From Burkholderia gladioli (lineage in GTDB: Bacteria; Pseudomonadota; Gammaproteobacteria; Burkholderiales; Burkholderiaceae), in NCBI RefSeq assembly GCF_000959725.1, contig NZ_CP009322.1:3844001-3908000 (forward strand): a stretch of 64,000 nt of DNA, in the 5' to 3' direction. A program made the translations under genes and the position numbers. Positions 44,328 through 52,717 of this stretch are shown piece after piece. Each line of letters starts with the position of its first letter. Position 1 is the stretch's first letter. Below the pieces are notes generated by a model. The model was given only the letters and a program-made list of their open reading frames with translations, was not told the origin of the DNA and ran no database searches.

Positions 44328-45404
44328 ATGCTGACTCGCTCGATGATTTCCGCGGCCGTGTTCTCGCTGGCCGCCTGCGCCACGGTGCCTTCCGTCGCGC
44401 AGAACTCCGCCACCGCGCAGGACGCGCAGGACGGCGCCGCCCACGCGGGCGGCACGCGCGCCCCCAAGGTGATGATCATCACCATGTTCGGGCCGGAAGG
44501 GCAGGCCTGGACCGACCGGATCGGCCCCTGGACGCCGGTCAAGGTGGAAGGCCTCTCGCCCGATTATCCAAACGTGCAGTGCAACCGCCAGGACGTCTGC
44601 GTGGTGACCACCGGCATGGGTTACGCGAACGCGGCGGCCACCATCATGGCGCTGAGCTTCTCGCCGAAGTTCGACCTGCGCCGCACCTACTTCCTGGTCT
44701 CGGGCATCGCCGGCGTCGATCCGGCCCAGGGCACGGTCGGCACGGCGGCCTGGTCGCATTACCTGGTCGACTTCAGCCTGCAGTGGGAGCTCGACGCGCG
44801 CGAGATCCCGGCCGGCTGGAACACCGGTTACCTCGGCATCAATACCAAGAGCCCGAGCGACAAGCCGCCGCTCGACTACAAGACCGAGGTGTTCGAGCTG
44901 AATCCGAAGCTGACCGAGGCGGCCTATGCGCTGTCGCGCAACGTCACGCTGGCCGACAACGCGCAGGCCCAGGCCGCGCGCGCGAAGTTCGACGCGGCGC
45001 CGGCCAACCGGCCGCCGGCGGTGGTCCGCTGCGATACCTCGTCGGGCAATACCTGGTTCTCGGGCACGAAGCTCGGCGAGCGCGCGCGCCAGTGGACCAA
45101 GATCCTGACCGATGGCAAGGGTACGTACTGCATGACGGCCCAGGAAGACAACGCCACCTACGAGGCGCTAACGCGCGCGGCGGCCACCAGGCGGGTCGAC
45201 CTCTCGCGCGTGGCGGTGCTGCGCACCGGCTCCGACTTCGATCGTCCGTACCCGGGCCAGACCAGCGTCGACAACCTGCTCAACTACGCGGACCAGGGCG
45301 GCTTCACGATCGCGACCGAGAACCTGTATCGCGCCGGCAATCCGCTGGTGCAGGACATCGTCACGCACTGGAACGAATGGCGCGACGGCGTGCCGGCACG
45401 CTGA
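44328..45404 (+). CDS. Purine nucleoside permease (NUP family), exported
   Basis: A 358-residue protein with an N-terminal signal ending in a lipobox-like SLAAC (about residue 17). The NUP/purine nucleoside permease family domain runs from about residue 45: KVMIITMFGPEGQAWTDRIG, VCVVTTGMGYANAAATIMAL, YFLVSGIAGVDPAQGTVGTA. The family relates to nucleoside phosphorylase folds; yeast NUP mediates nucleoside uptake, and bacterial members are periplasmic with unproven function. GGAACGACG precedes the ATG. Stand-alone gene with a terminator 110 nt downstream. Confidence 0.88.
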   Translation: MLTRSMISAAVFSLAACATVPSVAQNSATAQDAQDGAAHAGGTRAPKVMIITMFGPEGQAWTDRIGPWTPVKVEGLSPDYPNVQCNRQDVCVVTTGMGYANAAATIMALSFSPKFDLRRTYFLVSGIAGVDPAQGTVGTAAWSHYLVDFSLQWELDAREIPAGWNTGYLGINTKSPSDKPPLDYKTEVFELNPKLTEAAYALSRNVTLADNAQAQAARAKFDAAPANRPPAVVRCDTSSGNTWFSGTKLGERARQWTKILTDGKGTYCMTAQEDNATYEALTRAAATRRVDLSRVAVLRTGSDFDRPYPGQTSVDNLLNYADQGGFTIATENLYRAGNPLVQDIVTHWNEWRDGVPAR

Positions 45405-45516
45405 TCGAGGTGCTTCATCCGCGCTTGGCGCCTCGTTGAAAAGAATCGGGCCCAGCCTTCGCGCCTTCCCGAGGAGCGACGGCCGGGCCCGACGGGCACG
45501 AGGCGGTGAAACATCG

Positions 45517-45546
45517 ACGGGCGGCCCGCGAAGGCCGCCCGTTTTT
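45517..45546 (+). terminator. Rho-independent terminator of the nucleoside permease gene
   Basis: A 10-bp stem ACGGGCGGCC / GGCCGCCCGT with a CGCGAA loop is followed by TTTTT. On the opposite strand the same hairpin lies 10 nt beyond the micropeptide stop. Confidence 0.9.
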
Positions 45547-45556
45547 CATTGGCGTG

Positions 45557-45661
45557 TCACTTGCTCTCGTTGCCGCGCGGCTGCGCGCGGAACGGAATCC
45601 AGACCGGCGTGGTCTGGTCCCAGTGGTCGAGTTGCGACGGTTTCGGTTCGTTCGGGTTCAT
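45557..45661 (-). CDS. 34-residue micropeptide with ideal ribosome binding site
   Basis: An open frame of 35 codons encoding a 34-residue, Pro/Gln/Trp-containing soluble peptide (MNPNEPKPSQLDHWDQTTPV, then a basic end). AAGGAGG (45670-45676) lies exactly 8 nt before the ATG, which is hard to explain unless the ORF is translated. It lies 69 nt downstream of the DUF4148 gene on the same strand and 10 nt before a terminator hairpin, so it is probably the last cistron of that transcript. It has no signal peptide or TM helix. I do not recognise the family. Confidence 0.65.
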   Translation of the reverse strand: MNPNEPKPSQLDHWDQTTPVWIPFRAQPRGNESK

Positions 45662-45729
45662 GATCGTGACCTCCTTCCGGTGACAGGGTTTGCCGGGGAT
45701 GCGCGGCGCCTGGGCCGCGCGCGGCTGGT

Positions 45730-46038
45730 TTAGCGGTTGGCCGAGGCGAGTTCGCTCGACGGGGCACCCGATTCCGAATGGGCGGCGCGTTGTTGGGCGA
45801 GTTCGATGCCTTGCGGATACGAGGTGCTCTTGCGCAGCAGGGCCAGGGTGCCGTCGCGCTGGGCCTGGGCGAGTTCGGCGCGCACCTGGGCGCGGGTGAG
45901 CGGGGCTTGCGTGGTGTTCGCGTGCATGGCGGGCAGGTCGCCGTAGCTGCCGGCGCGGCCGATGCCGCCATCGGCAAAGGCGGAAGCGGCGGTGGCGGAC
46001 AGCACGAGGGCGGCGGCGGTGAGGGCGAGGCGGTTCAT
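45730..46038 (-). CDS. DUF4148-family small exported protein
   Basis: A 102-residue protein: Sec signal peptide (MNRLALTAAALVLSATAASA, cleaved after AFA) and a short mature part with the DUF4148 signature LTRAQVRAELAQAQRDGTLA. AAGGAG sits 6 nt before the ATG. It is a paralogue of the protein at 12.1 kb. Function unknown; such proteins are abundant in Burkholderia and often stress- or surface-associated. It is followed on the same strand by the 34-residue peptide gene. Confidence 0.87.
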   Translation of the reverse strand: MNRLALTAAALVLSATAASAFADGGIGRAGSYGDLPAMHANTTQAPLTRAQVRAELAQAQRDGTLALLRKSTSYPQGIELAQQRAAHSESGAPSSELASANR

Positions 46039-46613
46039 GTTCAACTCCTTGGGGATTCGGGAGCGCTTCCGGTCCGGTTGCGCGATGGAGTGAAATTTAG
46101 GTGCGCGCGCAGCATCGATAAATAAGGCGGTCGCGAATTGAATTGTCGTCGTGCTGGAACAATCGATTTCCGTACTGCGAATAGGGTCAGGCAAAAGCCT
46201 TGTCCAGACTGGATTCTGGCGATTCCTGGCGAGCCGGCGCCGGCGGCCGTTTTCGAATTGATGCATTTGGAGCAATAGTGTGATGCTCCGAAGTTGACGA
46301 TTCCATTGGGCGTGCTGCGTTGCAAAAATACATCGCATCCGAGAGGATCGTGCCCTCGAATGCGCGCCCGGCGCGGCCGCCGCAGGCGGTTTCCGGACGC
46401 GCGCCGTGTGTCCCGGCTGGTATCCGGTGCGCATGACGACCACTCGATACCGAACCGTCTCGCCCATTACGGGACAGCCCAGTCAGCCGATCGAAGGCAT
46501 TGCCGGTTGTGCCGATTTCATCATCGTCGCCGGCAATTAGTCACAAGCCGCGAGGTTTTTGCGGGCGGATACTCGCTGCACCGATTCGACTTCCCCTTCG
46601 AGGAGACTGGAAC
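46039..46613. other. 575-nt intergenic region, no gene found
   Basis: This region separates the divergent DUF4148 and DHDPS-family genes and is more AT-rich than its flanks at 46090-46330. It holds a 6-bp inverted repeat GGAGCA...TGCTCC (46269-46289) and no reading frame with coding character. The promoters of both transcripts must be here; none could be fixed with confidence. Confidence 0.45.
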
Positions 46614-47534
46614 ATGACCCAATCCGCCAAGCACTGGAGCGGCGTATTCCCCGCCGTCAGCACGCAGTTCAAGCCCGATTTCTCGCTCGACCTCGAGGCC
46701 ACGCATCGCGTGATGAGCAATCTCGTGAAGGACGGCGTGTCGGGGCTGGTGGTGTGCGGCACGGTGGGCGAGAACACCTCGATGACGGTGGCCGAGAAGA
46801 TCTCGGTGATCGAGGCCGCGCGCGACGCCTCGGGCGGCCGCGTGCCGGTGATCGCCGGCGTGGCGGAATTCACCACCGAATTCGCCAGGCAGACCGTGCG
46901 CGCCGCGGCCAAGGCCGGCGTGGACGGCGTGATGGTGATGCCGGCGCTGGTCTACTCGGCCAAGACCCACGAGACGGCCGCGCATTTCCGCGCCGTCGCC
47001 ACCAGCACCGACCTGCCGGTGATGGTCTACAACAATCCGCCGATCTACAAGAACGACGTCACGCCCGACGTGCTGATCGCGCTGCAGGATTGCGAGAACA
47101 TCGTCTACTTCAAGGATTCCTCGGGCGATACGCGCCGCTTCATCGACATCCGCAACGCGGTCGGCGATCGCTTCGTGCTGTTCGCGGGCCTCGACGACGT
47201 GGTGGTCGAGAGCATCGCGGTGGGCGCCCAGGGCTGGGTGTCGGGCATGTCGAACGCGTTCCCGAAGGAAGGCGAGACGCTGTTCCGCCTGGCCATGCAG
47301 AAGCGCTTCGACGAGGCGCTCGCGCTGTATCGCTGGTTCATGCCGCTGCTGCACCTCGACGCGCGTCCCGACCTGGTCCAGTGCATCAAGCTGTGCGAGG
47401 AACTGCTGGGCCGCGGCAGCGCGATCACGCGTCCGCCGCGTCTCGCGCTCGAAGGCGAGGCGCTCGCGCACGTGAAGAAGATCGTCGCCGAGGCGCTCGC
47501 GAATCGCCCCGCGTTGCCCGACGTCGGCCTTTGA
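46614..47534 (+). CDS. Dihydrodipicolinate-synthase-family lyase/deaminase
   Basis: A 306-residue class I aldolase-type TIM barrel. The Schiff-base lysine is Lys167 (IVYFKDSSGD), the proton-relay Tyr139 is in VYNNPP, and GTVGEN (49-54) corresponds to the DHDPS GTTGE loop. It is not expected to be the biosynthetic DapA, because it precedes an APC permease and an Ldh-family imino-acid-reductase-like gene on the same strand. That context and blocks such as GVFPAVSTQFKPDFSLDLEA resemble pyrroline-4-hydroxy-2-carboxylate deaminase (hydroxyproline catabolism). N-acetylneuraminate lyase or keto-deoxy-sugar dehydratase activity cannot be excluded. Confidence 0.85.
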   Translation: MTQSAKHWSGVFPAVSTQFKPDFSLDLEATHRVMSNLVKDGVSGLVVCGTVGENTSMTVAEKISVIEAARDASGGRVPVIAGVAEFTTEFARQTVRAAAKAGVDGVMVMPALVYSAKTHETAAHFRAVATSTDLPVMVYNNPPIYKNDVTPDVLIALQDCENIVYFKDSSGDTRRFIDIRNAVGDRFVLFAGLDDVVVESIAVGAQGWVSGMSNAFPKEGETLFRLAMQKRFDEALALYRWFMPLLHLDARPDLVQCIKLCEELLGRGSAITRPPRLALEGEALAHVKKIVAEALANRPALPDVGL

Positions 47535-47802
47535 GCAGGACCTGAGCAGGACGGGGCGGCCCGCGCCGCGCGCGTGGCCCGCCTCGCCCGATCCGCCGCA
47601 GCCGGAACCGCTTCGACCGGCCGGGCCGCCACCCTGGCCCGGCTCTCTCCCTCCCGCGCCGCTTCGGCGCCCCGAGCACCGTGCGCATCGCCTGCGCGCG
47701 GCGCGGGCGCTCGTCCCTGCGTTTCGGTTGCGTGACCCGCCGTCCGGCGGGCGACGCGCCGGCGCGCACGACCGGACGGCCTACATGGCAGGAGACAGGC
47801 AG

Positions 47803-49365
47803 ATGGCACAAGGCAAATTCCAGCGGCAACTCTCGCTGACCGACCTGACCTTCATCGGGCTCGGCGCGATCTTCGGCTCGGGCTGGCTGTTCGCGGCCAG
47901 CCACGTGGCCAGCATCGCCGGGCCGGCCGGCATCTTCTCGTGGGTACTCGGCGGCTTCGCGGTGCTGCTGCTCGGCATCGTCTACTGCGAGCTCGGCGCC
48001 GCGCTGCCGCGCGCGGGCGGCGTGGTGCGCTACCCGGTGTTCTCTCACGGCCCGCTGCTCGGCTACCTGATGGGCTTCATCACGCTGATCGCGTTCTCCA
48101 GCCTGATCGCGATCGAGGTGGTGGCGGCGCGCCAGTACGCGGCCGCCTGGTTCCCGGCGCTCACCGCGCCCGGCTCGAACGCGCCGACCCCCCTCGGCTG
48201 GCTGCTGCAGTTCGCGCTGCTGTGCCTGTTCTTCCGGCTCAATTACTCGAGCGTGAAGACCTTCGCGACGGCCAACAACATCATCAGCCTGTTCAAGTTC
48301 GTGGTGCCGCTGGCGGTGATCGTGGTGCTGTTCGTGTTCTTCAAGCCGCGCAACCTGCAGGCGGCCGGCTTCGCGCCGTTCGGGCTGTCCGGCGTCGAGA
48401 TGGCGGTGTCGGCGGGCGGGGTGATCTTCGCCTATCTCGGGCTGACGCCGATCATCTCGGTGGCCAGCGAGGTGCGCGATCCGCAGCGCACGATTCCCAT
48501 CGCGCTGATCCTCTCGGTGCTGCTCTCCACCCTGATCTACGTGCTGCTGCAACTGGCCTTCCTGGGCGGGATCCCGACCGACATGCTGGCTGGCGGCTGG
48601 GGCGGCATCGATCGCGCGTTCTCCTTGCCCTACCGCGATATCGCCACGGTGCTCGGGGTCGGCTGGCTGGCCTACATGGTGGTGGCCGACGCGATGATCT
48701 CGCCGAGCGGTTGCGGCAACATCTACATGAACGCGGCGCCGCGCGTGGTCTATGGCTGGGCCAAGACCGGCACCTTCTTCAGCGTCTTCACGCGCATCGA
48801 CGAGGCCAGCGGGATCCCGCGCGCGGGGCTGTGGTTCACGCTCGCGCTCTCGGTGTTCTGGACCCTGCCGTTCCCTTCCTGGGACGTGCTGATCAACGTG
48901 GTGTCGGCGGCGCTGGTGCTCAGCTACGCGGTGGCGCCCGTCTCGGTGGCCGCGCTGCGCCGCACCGCGCCCGACTTGCCGCGGCCGTTTCGCGCCGGCG
49001 CCTTCGCGGTGCTGGGCCCGCTGTCCTTCATCGTCGCCGCGCTGATCGTCTACTGGTCGGGCTGGAGCACCGTCTCCTGGCTGCTCGGCCTGCAGATCCT
49101 GCTGTTCCTGGTCTACCTGGCCTGTCGCCGCTTCGTGCCGACCGAGCACATGAGCCTGGGCGAGCAGGTGCGTTCCTCGGCCTGGCTGATCGCGTTCTAC
49201 GCGCTGATCATCCTCGCCTCCTACCTGGGCAGCTTCGGCGGCATCGGGGTGCTGGGCCACCCGGCCGATACGCTGGTGGTGGCGGCAATCGCGCTGCTGA
49301 CCTACTACTGGGGCGCCGCCACCGGCGTGCCGGCCGCCAAGCTGCGGCTCGACAACGACGAGTGA
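47803..49365 (+). CDS. APC-family amino-acid permease
   Basis: A 520-residue permease with about 12-14 TM helices. The N-terminal APC signature is LSLTDLTFIGLGAIFGSGWL; the second core region is VIFAYLGLTPIISVASEVRD with its conserved Glu in the TM6-like segment. It imports amino acids or imino acids with protons. The ATG at 47803 has AGGAG 8 nt upstream and is preferred over one at 47785. Between the DHDPS-family and Ldh-family genes, it probably brings in the substrate they process. Confidence 0.9.
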   Translation: MAQGKFQRQLSLTDLTFIGLGAIFGSGWLFAASHVASIAGPAGIFSWVLGGFAVLLLGIVYCELGAALPRAGGVVRYPVFSHGPLLGYLMGFITLIAFSSLIAIEVVAARQYAAAWFPALTAPGSNAPTPLGWLLQFALLCLFFRLNYSSVKTFATANNIISLFKFVVPLAVIVVLFVFFKPRNLQAAGFAPFGLSGVEMAVSAGGVIFAYLGLTPIISVASEVRDPQRTIPIALILSVLLSTLIYVLLQLAFLGGIPTDMLAGGWGGIDRAFSLPYRDIATVLGVGWLAYMVVADAMISPSGCGNIYMNAAPRVVYGWAKTGTFFSVFTRIDEASGIPRAGLWFTLALSVFWTLPFPSWDVLINVVSAALVLSYAVAPVSVAALRRTAPDLPRPFRAGAFAVLGPLSFIVAALIVYWSGWSTVSWLLGLQILLFLVYLACRRFVPTEHMSLGEQVRSSAWLIAFYALIILASYLGSFGGIGVLGHPADTLVVAAIALLTYYWGAATGVPAAKLRLDNDE

Positions 49366-49531
49366 GACGGGGCCCGTGTTCATGCCCGCCGCGTTCCCCC
49401 TCTTGCCGCGTCGGCGTTTCCGGCCGTCGCGGCGTTTCTTTTTCGAGCGTGCCGTGGCACTGGCACGCCGACAGTCCGCCGCGGCCGCCGCGGCACGCGA
49501 ACAAGGCCGGCGCACGGCCTGGAGAGAGTCG

Positions 49532-50554
49532 ATGAGTATTGCTGAGGAAGTGAGGTTGTCGCTCGACGAGGTCGATACGCTCGCGCGCCGGGTGCTGACG
49601 CGGCACGGCATGACCGAGCAGAACGCGCGCGCGATCGCCGCGGTGATCGTGCAGGGGCAGCGCGACGAATGCCATTCGCACGGGATCTACCGCCTGATCG
49701 TCTGCGTGCGCTCGCTGCGCACCGGGCGCGTCGATCCGCGCGCGGTGCCGAGCCTGCGCCGGCTGGCCGGCAGCGTGATCGAGGTCGACGCGCACGGCGG
49801 CTATTCGCTGCCGGCCTTCGAGCTGGGCTTGCCGGCGCTGGTCGAGGCGGCGCGCCAGCAGGGGTTGGCGGCGCTGAAGATCCGCCGCTGCTATCACTTC
49901 TCGGCGCTGTGGCCCGAGGTCGAGGCGATCGCCGCGCACGGCCTGGTCGGCATCGCGATGTGCCCGAGCCATGCCTGGGTCGCGCCCGCCGGCGGCACGC
50001 GGCCGGTGTTCGGCACCAACCCGATCGCCTTCGCCTGGCCGCGCCCGGACGGGCAACTGCCCTATGTGTTCGACTTCGCGACCAGCGCCATCGCGCGCGG
50101 CGAGATCGAGTTGCACGCGCGCCAGGGCAAGCCGATCCCCGAGGACTGGGCGATCGACGAGCAGGGCCGCCCGACCACCGATCCTCACGCGGCGCTGCGC
50201 GGCGCGATGCGGACCTTCGGCGGCCACAAGGGCTCGGCGCTCTCGACCATGGTCGAGCTGATGGCGGGCGCGCTGATCGGCGACCTGACCAGCCCCGAAT
50301 CGCTCGACTACGACGGCGGCGCGGGCGCCTCGCCGTATCACGGCGAACTGCTGCTGGCCTTCGATCCGGCCGTGTTCGCCGGCGACGCGCGGGAAGCCGG
50401 TCGTGCGAGCGGCGAGCGCGTGCTCGGCGAGATCGCCGCGCAGGGCGCGCGCCTGCCCTCGCAACGCCGCTTCGCGGCGCGCGAGCGCAGCATCGCGCAG
50501 GGCGTGAGGGTGCCGCGTGCCTTGTATGAGGAAATCCTGGGCCTGCTCGACTGA
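49532..50554 (+). CDS. Ldh-family (malate/L-lactate dehydrogenase type 2) oxidoreductase
   Basis: A 340-residue NAD(P)H-dependent enzyme of the MDH/LDH2 family (not the classical Rossmann LDH): ECHSHGIYRLIVCVRSLRTG with the catalytic-His region, HFSALWPEVEAIAAHGLVGI, GGTRPVFGTNPIAFAWP, and FGGHKGSALSTMVELMAGAL. Members include pyrroline/piperideine-2-carboxylate reductases (DpkA type), ureidoglycolate and 2-oxo-acid dehydrogenases. Linkage to a DHDPS-family lyase and an APC permease favours an imino-acid reductase. GGAGAGA is upstream of the ATG. Confidence 0.87.
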   Translation: MSIAEEVRLSLDEVDTLARRVLTRHGMTEQNARAIAAVIVQGQRDECHSHGIYRLIVCVRSLRTGRVDPRAVPSLRRLAGSVIEVDAHGGYSLPAFELGLPALVEAARQQGLAALKIRRCYHFSALWPEVEAIAAHGLVGIAMCPSHAWVAPAGGTRPVFGTNPIAFAWPRPDGQLPYVFDFATSAIARGEIELHARQGKPIPEDWAIDEQGRPTTDPHAALRGAMRTFGGHKGSALSTMVELMAGALIGDLTSPESLDYDGGAGASPYHGELLLAFDPAVFAGDAREAGRASGERVLGEIAAQGARLPSQRRFAARERSIAQGVRVPRALYEEILGLLD

Positions 50555-50576
50555 GCGAGCGTGGCGCTGAAAAACG

Positions 50577-50606
50577 ACGGGGCGGCCAGTTGGCCGCCCC
50601 GTTTGC
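50577..50606 (+). terminator. Terminator after the Ldh-family gene
   Basis: An 11-12-bp stem ACGGGGCGGCCA / TGGCCGCCCCGT with a tight loop is followed by TTGCCTTG. It lies between convergent genes. Confidence 0.8.
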
Positions 50607-50646
50607 CTTGAGGATCGATGCCGCCCGGCGGGCGGCGTTCAGGCGC

Positions 50647-51657
50647 TCAGGCCACCCATTCGGTGACCATCGGCGTATCGAGTACCGGCGCGCGCTCGGC
50701 TTCCTCGAAGGTGCGCTTGCTGCAGATGGTGTCGAGCGGCGGGCGACCCGAGCCGTTCAGCAGCGGGCAGCGGTCGAACACCTCGGCCACCCAGTCGACG
50801 AACACGCGCACCTTCGGCGACAGGTGGCGGCTGTGCGGATAGACCACCGAGATCGGCATCGGCAGCGGCTTGTAGCCGGTCAGCACTTCCTTGAGCTCGC
50901 CCGAGCGCAGTTGCGGCAGCACCATGAACAGCGGGGGCTGGATCAGGCCGAAGCCCTCGATACCGCAGGTCACATAGGCGTCCGCATCGTTGACCGAGAC
51001 CACGCTCTCCATCTTGACCTCCACCTCCTGGCCGTCGATCAGGAAGGCCCAGTCGATGTTGCGGCCGGTGCGGCTCGAAAAATAATTGACCGCGCGATGG
51101 TCGGCCAGGTCGTCGATCGAGCGCGGCTCGCCGTAGCGTTCCAGGTAGGCCCGCGAGGCCACCGTCACGCCCTCGAACAGGCCGACGCGCCGCGCCACCA
51201 GCGAGGAATCCTGCAGCGCACCGACCCGGATCACGCAGTCGACGCCTTCCTGCAGCAGGTCGACGGGGCGGTCCGACAGGCCGAGCTGGAGGTCGATGTC
51301 GGGGTAGCGATCGCGGAATTCGTTGAGCGCCGGGATCACCACCAGCCGTCCCAGCGAACCCGGCATGTCGACCCGCAGCTTGCCGTGCGGCTTGCGGTTG
51401 TTGATCTGGAAGCTGGCCTCGGTTTCCTCGACCTCGGCCAGGATCCGCACGCAGCGCTCGTAGTAGGCGGCGCCGTCGGGCGTGAGCGAGAGCCGGCGCG
51501 TGGTCCGGTGCATCAGGCGCACGCCGAGGAACGCTTCGAGGTTCTGAATGATCGTCGTGACGGACGCACGCGGCAGGCTCAGCGTCTCCGCGGCCTTCGT
51601 GAAGCTGTTCGTATCGACGACGCGGGTGAAGACCTGCATCGCTTGAAGACGGTCCAT
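50647..51657 (-). CDS. ceoR: LysR-family regulator of the adjacent RND pump (CeoR/BpeT-like)
   Basis: A 336-residue LysR regulator: HTH at residues 1-60 (MQVFTRVVDTNSFTKAAETL; RTTRRLSLTPDGAAYYERC) and effector domain from about 92 (HGKLRVDMPGSLGRLVVIPA). It is divergent from llpE across a 179-nt spacer, the same arrangement as ceoR in B. cenocepacia and bpeT in B. pseudomallei, whose products activate the efflux operon. In B. pseudomallei, changes in the C-terminal part of BpeT cause pump overexpression. The ATG at 51657 has GGAGG 5 nt upstream. Confidence 0.88.
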   Translation of the reverse strand: MDRLQAMQVFTRVVDTNSFTKAAETLSLPRASVTTIIQNLEAFLGVRLMHRTTRRLSLTPDGAAYYERCVRILAEVEETEASFQINNRKPHGKLRVDMPGSLGRLVVIPALNEFRDRYPDIDLQLGLSDRPVDLLQEGVDCVIRVGALQDSSLVARRVGLFEGVTVASRAYLERYGEPRSIDDLADHRAVNYFSSRTGRNIDWAFLIDGQEVEVKMESVVSVNDADAYVTCGIEGFGLIQPPLFMVLPQLRSGELKEVLTGYKPLPMPISVVYPHSRHLSPKVRVFVDWVAEVFDRCPLLNGSGRPPLDTICSKRTFEEAERAPVLDTPMVTEWVA

Positions 51658-51836
51658 CGCTACCTCCGGTATTGTTCGGCCCCGATCGGCCGGTCTGGAG
51701 CGGCTTTTGGGCAGCTCCGGGCGCCGATTGTTCGAGGCCCCTGAATTGTGTTGCCGGATTATAGGCATTTATCCTGATGTCTGCCGGACCCAGAATGCGC
51801 TCCATCTCGCAATGGACGCGCTTTGGCGCCTGACTC
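51658..51836. promoter_or_regulatory. Divergent ceoR/llpE control region
   Basis: A 179-nt spacer between the LysR gene and llpE. GGATTATAGG (51757-51766) offers a -10-like element for llpE, next to GGATTATAGGCATTTATCC, a loosely symmetric stretch with GGAT/ATCC ends that could hold the LysR site. No decisive T-N11-A box could be fixed by eye. Confidence 0.45.
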
Positions 51837-52682
51837 ATGGATGCATCCGGTTTTCGCAATCTGCTGAATTCCGCTCCGGCCGCGCCGGAGCTGGCGGGCA
51901 CCTCGCTCGCGGTTTCCGATGTCGAAATCGAAGGGCATGCCCAGGACATCGTATTGCGCCTTTATCGGCGCCCCGACAAGACCGGATTGCCAGTAGTGCT
52001 TTATTTCCACGGCGGCGGTTTCGTCCGCGGTTCGCTCGCGGACGCGGACTTCGCTTCGCGTTTCATCGCCGAGCGGCTGCCGGCGCTGGTGGTCTCGGTC
52101 GATTATTCGCTGGCCCCGAAACATCCGTTTCCGGCCGCGCCCGAGGACGCCTATCGCGCGGTGCGCTGGGTCGAGACCCGGGCGCGCGCGTTCGGCGGCA
52201 ATCCGCGCAAGATCGCGGTGGCCGGCCACGACGCGGGCGGCCAGATCGCCAACTGCCTGGCCTTCATCGCGCGCGATCGCGGCGAGATCTCGATCGCCGC
52301 GCAGGCGCTGTTCGGGCCGATGCTCGATCCGAGCATGACGCGCATGGGCGACGAACGCCAGCTCGGCTCCGACATCACGGTCAAGGAATGCGCCGCCTGC
52401 TATCGCGCCTACCTGCCCCAGCCGGCGCAGCGCATGCACCCTTATGCGGCACCGCTCGAATCGGCGCGCCTGGCGCGGCTGCCGGCCACCCTGATCGCGA
52501 CCGCGCAGAACGACGTGCTGCACGTCGAGGCCGAGAAGTACGCCGCCCGCCTGATCGAGGCCGGCGTGCTCACCCAGGTGATTCGTTATCCCGACGTCAC
52601 GCACGCGGAGCTGGGCAGTTACGCCCCCGCGCTGCAGGAGGCCGTGCGCTTCCTGACCTGCCGTTTCCAGGCGCAGACCTGA
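51837..52682 (+). CDS. llpE: LlpE, lipase/esterase-like alpha/beta hydrolase of the efflux operon
   Basis: A 281-residue protein of the hormone-sensitive-lipase group: oxyanion motif HGGG (58-61), SVDYSLAPKHPFPAAPEDAY, and a C-terminal His in DVTHAELGSY. The nucleophile elbow reads AGHDAGGQ, so Asp132 stands where HSL-type esterases have Ser (GDSAGG). No signal peptide. It is the first gene of the efflux operon, 35 nt before ceoA, as in B. cenocepacia (llpE-ceoAB-opcM). Its contribution to drug resistance is reported as dispensable in that species. Confidence 0.88.
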   Translation: MDASGFRNLLNSAPAAPELAGTSLAVSDVEIEGHAQDIVLRLYRRPDKTGLPVVLYFHGGGFVRGSLADADFASRFIAERLPALVVSVDYSLAPKHPFPAAPEDAYRAVRWVETRARAFGGNPRKIAVAGHDAGGQIANCLAFIARDRGEISIAAQALFGPMLDPSMTRMGDERQLGSDITVKECAACYRAYLPQPAQRMHPYAAPLESARLARLPATLIATAQNDVLHVEAEKYAARLIEAGVLTQVIRYPDVTHAELGSYAPALQEAVRFLTCRFQAQT

Positions 52683-52717
52683 GCCGTTTACCTATTCCAA
52701 CGCAACCGGAGATCTTC

